11,141 nucleotides of DNA from assembly GCA_022508705.1 (NCBI GenBank), contig JAFLUO010000061.1:1-11141 (forward strand), read 5' to 3'. Numbering within the stretch: the stretch's first letter is position 1; each line of letters opens with the position of its first letter. Under the pieces are notes generated by a model. The model was not told where the DNA came from. It was given only the letters and a program-made list of their open reading frames with translations, and did not search any database. Below, in pieces: positions 6,109 through 11,141 of this stretch. The position numbers were made by a program, and so were the translations under genes. The DNA is from Oscillospiraceae bacterium (GTDB lineage: Bacteria; Bacillota; Clostridia; Oscillospirales; Acutalibacteraceae).

Positions 6109-6672
6109 TTAAACAGGCACAAAAATACTTTCTTCTTTTAATTTCAAATAGCAAGCGTTACAGATTTCGCAGTCTCTTTCTGCTCGGTGCGCCCCGTCGG
6201 GAGAAATCCCGTAATATTCAGCAACCGTTGTCTGACTGCGGTTCTTTAAATTCGGCAATGCCTTTCTTGCAAACCGCAGAACGTCTACAAAATCGTTTGT
6301 AAGCGGAATATTATGACATCTCATTAGATTGTCATACAAGAAATTCACGTCAAAATTCACGTTATAACCCATTAAAATATCTTTTCCTATGTAGCTGTGA
6401 AAATCAAGTATCGCCTTAGAAATATCGGGCGCATCTTTCACCATATCATTGGTTATACCTGTAAGATTCGTGATAAAATAGCTTATCCTGTTTTGAGGTT
6501 TTATAAGCGTTGAAAAACTGCTAACCTTCTCAAAATTCACATATTTAATTGCGGAAATTTCAATTATCTCAGAGGCTTCGGGCGAAAGTCCGCTTGTCTC
6601 AATATCAATAATCGTATAGTTTTCGGGAAAGGAAAGCAGACTTTTCCCTTTAAATTCTCTTGCCGTCTTCAT
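6109..6672 (-). CDS. DEDDh 3'-5' exonuclease (DnaQ/PolC epsilon-like)
   Basis: This 187-aa protein is a stand-alone exonuclease domain. All three Exo motifs are visible: TIIDIETSGL (20-29; D23, E25), GYNVNFDVNFL (102-112; D108) and HRAERD (162-167; H162, D167). This gives a complete DEDDh metal-binding set. TGITNDMV (71-78) is the usual conserved segment between Exo I and Exo II. It should remove nucleotides from 3' ends of DNA or RNA using two metal ions; as a free-standing protein the role could be repair, RNA trimming or defence. Its ATG overlaps the TGA of the preceding MmcQ/EVE-like gene (ATGA, 6669-6672), so the two are translationally coupled and probably function together or at matched levels. 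No own ribosome binding site is evident. Confidence 0.92.
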   Translation of the reverse strand: MKTAREFKGKSLLSFPENYTIIDIETSGLSPEASEIIEISAIKYVNFEKVSSFSTLIKPQNRISYFITNLTGITNDMVKDAPDISKAILDFHSYIGKDILMGYNVNFDVNFLYDNLMRCHNIPLTNDFVDVLRFARKALPNLKNRSQTTVAEYYGISPDGAHRAERDCEICNACYLKLKEESIFVPV

Positions 6673-7448
6673 AATTCATCCACATTGCAAAGTCTTTTTA
6701 TTTCGTGACTCAGGCTGTTAGGCACACCCCGTGGGCCTCTTACTGCAAAAATGCCGTACTCATTCAGCATTTTGAAGCTGAGTTCATCCTTTTCAAAACG
6801 GTGTGTCAGCTTTATTTTCATTGCCTTATGAATGCTGAGCTCATCGCTGTCGTAATCATACGGTATATCAACTTCAACCGCCTTACATTGATAAAGAATA
6901 GCGGAAACAGGCAACCCCATATAGATATAAACAGTATCGCCAACGATAATATTACTGCTTTGTTTCCAAAGTATCGTGTCGTCTTTTTCAAATGCGCTTT
7001 CTATGTCGTAATATTTCGGATTTGCCGGTACTATCCATTCTTTTGGCTGTGTACGCCGTGACTTTTTCTTTTGTTTGGCTTTAGTTTGTTCATAGCTCAT
7101 TTGTAAAAGACCAAACACAAGTTCCTTATCAACCGAACCGTCAAGCAAAACCGAAATCCAACTGCCTTTGTTCATATGATATGACGGCATTATACCCTTT
7201 TCCATTCTTAAAGATCCAATCATTAGCGGATCACACTTAACATTAAGAATGTCTACTTTTTCGTTACCTGGAAGTCCGAGCTTATCTGCCGAAACATCCA
7301 TAATTACAGCATACCATTTTTTGTTGTCGGAATGACGCAATACCGCATAATTTGGATACCGCATCCATAAACATTCCGGCTCGGTATGATATTGCATTTT
7401 AGCATATTCGAGTATATCCTTCCTATACACTCCTATTTTTTCCGACAT
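6669..7448 (-). CDS. Two-domain protein: MmcQ/YjbR-like domain fused to an EVE/PUA-like domain
   Basis: The protein has 259 aa. Residues 1-119 match the MmcQ/YjbR (CyaY-like) fold: an N-terminal helix, then the strand pattern YAVLRHSDNKKWYAVIM (34-50), VDILNVKCDP (65-74) and MPSYHMNKGSWISVLL (87-102). A basic linker, KAKQKKKSRR (123-132), leads to an EVE/PUA-superfamily-like domain: EWIVPANPKYYD (137-148), ILWKQSSNIIVGDTVYIYMG (159-178) and GIFAVRGPRGVP (232-243). EVE domains are known to bind modified bases in DNA or RNA and are common in restriction and defence loci, so a nucleic-acid reader is likely; the MmcQ/YjbR part has no settled enzymatic role. The start at 7446-7448 has a GGGGGA ribosome binding site. 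The gene is coupled to the downstream exonuclease and lies behind the restriction-modification gene. Confidence 0.8.
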   Translation of the reverse strand: MSEKIGVYRKDILEYAKMQYHTEPECLWMRYPNYAVLRHSDNKKWYAVIMDVSADKLGLPGNEKVDILNVKCDPLMIGSLRMEKGIMPSYHMNKGSWISVLLDGSVDKELVFGLLQMSYEQTKAKQKKKSRRTQPKEWIVPANPKYYDIESAFEKDDTILWKQSSNIIVGDTVYIYMGLPVSAILYQCKAVEVDIPYDYDSDELSIHKAMKIKLTHRFEKDELSFKMLNEYGIFAVRGPRGVPNSLSHEIKRLCNVDEL

Positions 7449-7517
7449 TGCTATCCCCCACGAACATTTGATTTTTGTTTCTTTTTAACTACCATTGCAG
7501 TGAGCCAACTCTACCAA

Positions 7518-7546
7518 ATAATAATGGTACATTTAATCTTGATTAA
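7518..7546 (-). promoter_or_regulatory. Possible promoter of the MmcQ/EVE-exonuclease pair
   Basis: In the 106-base AT-rich gap upstream of the MmcQ/EVE-like gene, the minus strand offers TTAATC, a 17-base spacer and TATTAT (-10, 7518-7523). The -35 is poor, so this is only a candidate internal promoter. Nothing else is seen in the gap, and no terminator follows the upstream gene. Confidence 0.3.
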
Positions 7547-7554
7547 GTCTTTAT

Positions 7555-8073
7555 TTACAATTCATTTTTGACGAGGGCGTAAAGCCAATAGTTTTTCGTT
7601 CGTGCTCGTCCATTAGCCAAATCAGCAAGGTACATCAACTTGTAAAATGTAATGCGGTGATTTCCATTACTGCCAATGTAATACTTACCATTTTTAGATT
7701 TTATTAACTTAACACATGTCCAATTATCATTTATTGGTCGTTTCATCATGCGAAAATATTTTCCTCTTGTGACATGACCTTGAATTATATGAGATAAAGT
7801 TTTATGTTCTTCAAGAAATGCATCCATCCATGTTTTACCACTATAACAGCTATGCGTAGTGCCAGCAATATCCCATATGTAAACTTTTTCTTCTCGTTCA
7901 CAGGAAAAACACTTTCCTTCTTTACTATACATCTCGCATGATTCAAATAATTCTTCTGGTAAGTTTTCTAAATCAATACCAATAGAGTACAAAAACGCAC
8001 CTCGTACATTCTTTTCATTCTCATTTAACTCACCATAACAACGATTAGGACATTGTATTTCTGACCACTTCAT
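7555..8073 (-). CDS. Unrecognised 172-aa protein with GNHR (ParB-like) motif and cysteine pairs
   Basis: I do not recognise a named family. Visible features are an N-terminal CPNRC (C8, C12), C46, CFSC (C55, C58) and C76, which could form a zinc site; a W/Y/H-rich middle (YIWDIAGTTHSCYSG, 65-79); and YYIGSNGNHRITFYKLMYLADL in the C-terminal third. GNHR (137-140), after a strand and before a helix, resembles the GxHR motif of the ParB/sulfiredoxin fold, where it binds or hydrolyses nucleotides. There is no signal peptide or membrane segment. The first possible start is the ATG at 8071-8073 because an in-frame stop lies just upstream; the ribosome binding site is weak. A hand count over 7621-8040 gives about 32% G+C, below the roughly 40% seen in sampled stretches of the adjoining methyltransferase. 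It starts 51 bases after that gene, suggesting co-transcription. Confidence 0.75.
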   Translation of the reverse strand: MKWSEIQCPNRCYGELNENEKNVRGAFLYSIGIDLENLPEELFESCEMYSKEGKCFSCEREEKVYIWDIAGTTHSCYSGKTWMDAFLEEHKTLSHIIQGHVTRGKYFRMMKRPINDNWTCVKLIKSKNGKYYIGSNGNHRITFYKLMYLADLANGRARTKNYWLYALVKNEL

Positions 8074-8124
8074 TTTAGAACATCATCCAACTTTCACATA
8101 TAGACTCATCTATAATTCTTTTAA

Positions 8125-10905
8125 TTATATTCTATTGTTTATCAATTCCTGATACATTTTCATCAGTTCGGCAACGCAAGTGGATTCTGTCATTTCTTTG
8201 ATATTAAATCCATAAGCACGCATAACGGCTTTGTCGTTTTCTTGGTGTGCCTTCAAAAGTTTAGGAAACATATACATTTGCTCTCCGTACATATCTGCAA
8301 AACTACATTCAGGATATAACGCTCTTGCATCCAATATGGCTTGTGCTGTTTGTTCAATTTTTGCTTTCTGCTCGGCAGTAGGATTACACCAAGGGAAATT
8401 GTTATATACAATATCCTTTGAATAACGATAATCACTCTTTAATCGACCACAAACAGCACGCATCCAAGCCATGTGGACATTAGATATTAAAACGCCGAAA
8501 TGATACAATGAAGCATCAGGAATGATTGTTACCGCATTAGTCGGTATTGTGTTTTCATCAAGAAATCCGATAGGAATATATCGTCTTTTTTCCGATGATG
8601 TCGCAGGAACAACAATAAAGGTTTTAGGATTCTTTTGCTCTCTAAATAATGTAGGTGTACCGGCTAATTTCTGGCGATCAGGAGCACCATTTAATCTGTC
8701 TTGACGACACAACTCTACACGCTTCATTATTTCGGGCATTTTCAAAATTTCTGTTGGTTGTGCGTTCACAAGCCATAAACACCAACGCTTTTTGTTATTT
8801 ATAAATTCCTCAGAGCCCATCAATTTTTTGATATATTTTTGTGCTTTGGGTTCTTTCTTCAAAAACTCATCAATTTCATCATTTTCTATAATCAAATGTC
8901 CGCCATCAGCAGGTCTATTTCCCGTTGTCATACACGGCACATTGCAGATTGGTTTGTTCTTGCTCTCAACAAACACGGTAGGAGCCTCAATTAGATAAAA
9001 ATTGATATTATCAACAAGTTGAAATCTCTCATCTAAATAAAGCTGTCTTGGTCTGGAATTAGTGGCAGTACTAAATCCAACAATTACGCAATGCACATGT
9101 GCCTTAATGCTTGCCTCGCTATCCCAACGGAATGTACGATGAGCAAAATCAATATGAATATTGAAACGGTCATAAAGTGGTTTCCAAACGCCTGCAACCT
9201 GCTCACCCTGTGTGATAGAGTTAGTGGATACAAAAGCAGTGCGGATATGCGTTCCCTGCATTAGTTTTGATGCTTTGAAATACCAACCCGACACATAGTC
9301 AATCTTACCTGCTGTTTTATACGGCTTACCTTTTTCATCAATATAGATTGAAAGAATATCTTGCTTTTGTTCTGCACTCTGTAAAGAATAGCCCACAAAC
9401 GGCGGATTGCCCATTATGTAATTCAACTTATTCTTTGGCACAACTGTTTCCCAATCAATGCGAAGTGCGTTGCCTTCTACGATATTAGCATAGGATTTAA
9501 GCGGAAGAAAGTCAATATTTACATGAGCAATCAGCTCTGTTTCTTTCATCATTTGACTTTCAGCAATCCATAGGGCTGTTTTTGCAACAGTTACGGCGAA
9601 ATCGTTAATTTCAATTCCGTAAAACTGACCGATAGAAACTTTAATTATGTCGCTGTCATCTATCATCATTTGCCCCTGAGCAATAACATCTATCGCCTCA
9701 TTTTCCAAACGGCGCAAAGAAATATATGTTTCTGTAAGGAAATTGCCCGAACCGCAGGCAGGGTCAAGGAAGGTTAATGACGCAAGTTTTTCACGAAACA
9801 GGTTAATCTTCGTTTCCCGTGTCTTTGTAACCTTTATTTCCTTAATCTCGTCAAGTTCTTGACGTAACTCGTCCAAAAACAGTGGATCAATTACCTTGTG
9901 AATGTTCTCAATAGAGGTATAGTGCATACCGCCCGAACGCCTTGTTTCAGGATTCAGCGTACTTTCAAATACGGCACCGAAAATGGTGGGACTAATATCG
10001 CTCCAGTCAAACTCCTCACTGGCATTTTTAAGGAGCAAATCCCGTATTGTATCATTAAACTGCGGAATTTCGATATTTTCATCCGCAAACAAACCGCCGT
10101 TTACATAAGGAAAAGAAGCAAGCATCTCGTCCTCATACGGATCACGGTTTTCGGGTTTTGTATCCAGTATTTTAAACAACTCTATAAGAGCCTTCCTCAT
10201 ATCACGGGCAGAAAAAGACTTAATATAATCATGAAATTTAGAGTGACCGCCGAATATACCAGCATCCTCTGCATAAAGGCAGAAAACGAGCCTGACAATC
10301 AATTTGTTGAGACTTTTAAGAGATTCTTCGTTCTCAGGATTGTGATACTGCTTAAATATTTCATCATACAGTATGCCTACTAAATTACCTGCCTGAATTG
10401 AAACTTCCATTTCACGGCGGATATTTTCATCTTCCGTATCAACAAGAAACTGCAAGCGATAATACTCTTTACTAAGATTTTTAAGCATTAGGCTTTCAGG
10501 CTCACCCGTTGGATTCTCCATATCATAAATAAGAAATTCTTCAAAATTACAAGTAATTATCCAACGAGGGCGTTGCGAGTACGGTAAAACAGCTGAATAA
10601 CGCTGTGCTTGCTGAAAAGGAGTAAGCAGAGTTCCGTCTGACTGTTTAATAGGCTTACGCAAGTCTTTATTCTTACCCTTTTGCTCAATCAATACATGAG
10701 TGGTCGGAATGAAGGCATCAATAAAACTTGTATGGTCAAGGTGCACCTGCTCTTCAAAATTGATATATTTCTCAGGCGATTCCACTCCGAAAATGTCACG
10801 AAGCAACGAGAGCCAAAACGGTTGACTTTCGCCCTTTTCATATCCCCTATCTTTCCAATATTCTGCAAAGGCTTTTGCTGCTGCACGGCGTTCTGTATCT
10901 TTCAT
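8125..10905 (-). CDS. MmeI-like type IIG/IIL restriction-modification enzyme (endonuclease, N6-adenine methyltransferase and specificity domain in one chain)
   Basis: The protein has 926 aa, close to MmeI (about 920 aa). The N-terminal region has a PD-(D/E)xK-type layout: FIDAFIPTTHVLIEQKGK (61-78) with D63, E74 and K76, followed by PFQQAQRY (96-103), as in MmeI-family nucleases. A helical connector spans about 170-370. The methyltransferase core shows motif I FLDPACGSGNFL (379-390) for S-adenosylmethionine and motif IV NPPF (500-503), typical of gamma-class N6-adenine enzymes. Residues about 600-840 form the likely target-recognition domain, ending in YNNFPW (834-839), also a family hallmark. 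One chain should both modify and cut its site, so no partner methylase is needed. The ATG at 10903-10905 is preceded by AGGGTGAT. No frameshift or stop interrupts the gene. It heads a same-strand block of five genes next to tRNA-Asn. Confidence 0.9.
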   Translation of the reverse strand: MKDTERRAAAKAFAEYWKDRGYEKGESQPFWLSLLRDIFGVESPEKYINFEEQVHLDHTSFIDAFIPTTHVLIEQKGKNKDLRKPIKQSDGTLLTPFQQAQRYSAVLPYSQRPRWIITCNFEEFLIYDMENPTGEPESLMLKNLSKEYYRLQFLVDTEDENIRREMEVSIQAGNLVGILYDEIFKQYHNPENEESLKSLNKLIVRLVFCLYAEDAGIFGGHSKFHDYIKSFSARDMRKALIELFKILDTKPENRDPYEDEMLASFPYVNGGLFADENIEIPQFNDTIRDLLLKNASEEFDWSDISPTIFGAVFESTLNPETRRSGGMHYTSIENIHKVIDPLFLDELRQELDEIKEIKVTKTRETKINLFREKLASLTFLDPACGSGNFLTETYISLRRLENEAIDVIAQGQMMIDDSDIIKVSIGQFYGIEINDFAVTVAKTALWIAESQMMKETELIAHVNIDFLPLKSYANIVEGNALRIDWETVVPKNKLNYIMGNPPFVGYSLQSAEQKQDILSIYIDEKGKPYKTAGKIDYVSGWYFKASKLMQGTHIRTAFVSTNSITQGEQVAGVWKPLYDRFNIHIDFAHRTFRWDSEASIKAHVHCVIVGFSTATNSRPRQLYLDERFQLVDNINFYLIEAPTVFVESKNKPICNVPCMTTGNRPADGGHLIIENDEIDEFLKKEPKAQKYIKKLMGSEEFINNKKRWCLWLVNAQPTEILKMPEIMKRVELCRQDRLNGAPDRQKLAGTPTLFREQKNPKTFIVVPATSSEKRRYIPIGFLDENTIPTNAVTIIPDASLYHFGVLISNVHMAWMRAVCGRLKSDYRYSKDIVYNNFPWCNPTAEQKAKIEQTAQAILDARALYPECSFADMYGEQMYMFPKLLKAHQENDKAVMRAYGFNIKEMTESTCVAELMKMYQELINNRI

Positions 10906-10954
10906 AATTTATCACCCTGTTTTCTCACGATGAATATCACATATTTATGCGAAT

Positions 10955-10983
10955 ATTGTACCATACATTTATACGATGCGCAA
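10955..10983 (-). promoter_or_regulatory. Promoter of the restriction-modification gene
   Basis: Minus strand: -35 TTGCGC (10978-10983), a 17-base spacer and -10 TACAAT (10955-10960) within TATGGTACAAT, which gives an extended -10. Transcription should begin near 10948, about 43 bases before the ATG. It may drive the whole right-hand block. Confidence 0.7.
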
Positions 10984-11022
10984 TATTATTGACATAGTCC
11001 ATATCCATTGCAACGGACACAA

Positions 11023-11054
11023 CAAAAAATAAAAGCAAGTCAAACGACTTGCTT
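11023..11054 (-). terminator. Intrinsic terminator of the tRNA-Asn gene
   Basis: On the minus strand, AAGCAAGTC (11046-11054) pairs with GACTTGCTT (11033-11041) around a 4-base loop and is followed by TTATTTTTTG. It lies 7 bases past the encoded CCA and separates tRNA transcription from the restriction-modification promoter. Confidence 0.9.
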
Positions 11055-11061
11055 CTACTTT

Positions 11062-11137
11062 TGGCTCCCCCTGTCGGGCTCGAACCAACGACAACTCGGT
11101 TAACAGCCGAGTGCTCTACCGACTGAGCTAAGGAGGA
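11062..11137 (-). tRNA. tRNA-Asn (anticodon GTT)
   Basis: The minus-strand sequence folds into a full cloverleaf. The acceptor stem is TCCTCCT (11131-11137) with AGGGGGA (11066-11072), containing one G-U pair. The D-arm is GCTCAGTCGGTAGAGC; the anticodon arm is CTCGG-CTGTTAA-CCGAG with anticodon GTT at loop positions 3-5; the T-arm contains GGTTCGAGCCC. The discriminator base is G (11065) and the 3' CCA is encoded (11062-11064). Only four bases of flank remain before the window end, so a preceding tRNA cannot be excluded. Confidence 0.97.
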
Positions 11138-11141
11138 ATAT

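Noticed and set aside
6705..7061. 118-codon + strand reading frame opposite the MmcQ/EVE-like gene
   Set aside because: Shadow of the EVE-like domain; no start signals and no recognisable protein features.
9898..10383. 161-codon + strand reading frame opposite the restriction-modification gene
   Set aside because: It lies wholly antisense to the conserved middle of the methyltransferase, has no ribosome binding site, and reads as low-complexity basic/aromatic sequence typical of a shadow frame.
11062..11137. Second att copy derived from the tRNA-Asn 3' end
   Set aside because: I looked for the T-arm/acceptor 3' sequence elsewhere in the window and saw no second copy, and no integrase or transposase is encoded here; island status stays unproven.
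1..11141. CRISPR array, riboswitch or insertion sequence
   Set aside because: No regularly spaced repeats, no long structured leader before any gene (leaders are short) and no transposase-like reading frame were found.

Overview
The window reads as chromosome of a low-to-moderate G+C Gram-positive bacterium, most likely a gut-type clostridium (Oscillospiraceae/Ruminococcaceae-like). The support is strong AGGAGG-type ribosome binding sites, sigma-A-like promoters, tightly packed genes, a secreted protein with a wall-spanning acidic/proline linker, and a tRNA with encoded CCA. The taxon is inference; no marker gene is present.

Left part (1-2330). The last 25 codons of a + strand gene, probably a glycoside hydrolase, end in a strong terminator. 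Facing it on the minus strand are a 12-helix GPH-family (MelB-like) sugar/cation symporter and a TetR-family repressor. Both carry the same 24-bp palindromic operator (one mismatch) directly upstream, so the repressor very probably controls itself and the transporter.

Middle part (2340-5760, + strand). A clear promoter (TTGCAA-17-TACAAT) drives a secreted, C-terminally anchored LCAT-like alpha/beta hydrolase of 698 aa. A perfect 14-bp hairpin follows, then an N-terminally anchored HSL-type esterase. Together they look like a pair of cell-surface ester hydrolases. A bidirectional hairpin closes the unit.

Right part (5763-10905, all minus strand). Reading from the right end there are: a single-polypeptide MmeI-like (type IIG/IIL) restriction-modification enzyme; an unrecognised AT-rich 172-aa protein with a GNHR motif and several cysteines; a two-domain protein combining MmcQ/YjbR with an EVE/PUA-like domain; a DEDDh 3'-5' exonuclease whose start overlaps the previous stop (ATGA); and a small CPYC thioredoxin/glutaredoxin-like protein. 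A promoter (TTGCGC-17-TACAAT) sits before the restriction enzyme. The block has the make-up of a defence or DNA-modification neighbourhood, and the unknown 172-aa gene is its most interesting member.

Right end. A tRNA-Asn(GTT) gene with its own terminator lies upstream of the restriction enzyme, a typical boundary for an accessory insertion, although no integrase or second att copy is visible. No CRISPR array, rRNA or insertion sequence was seen, and no gene-free stretch exceeds 300 bases.
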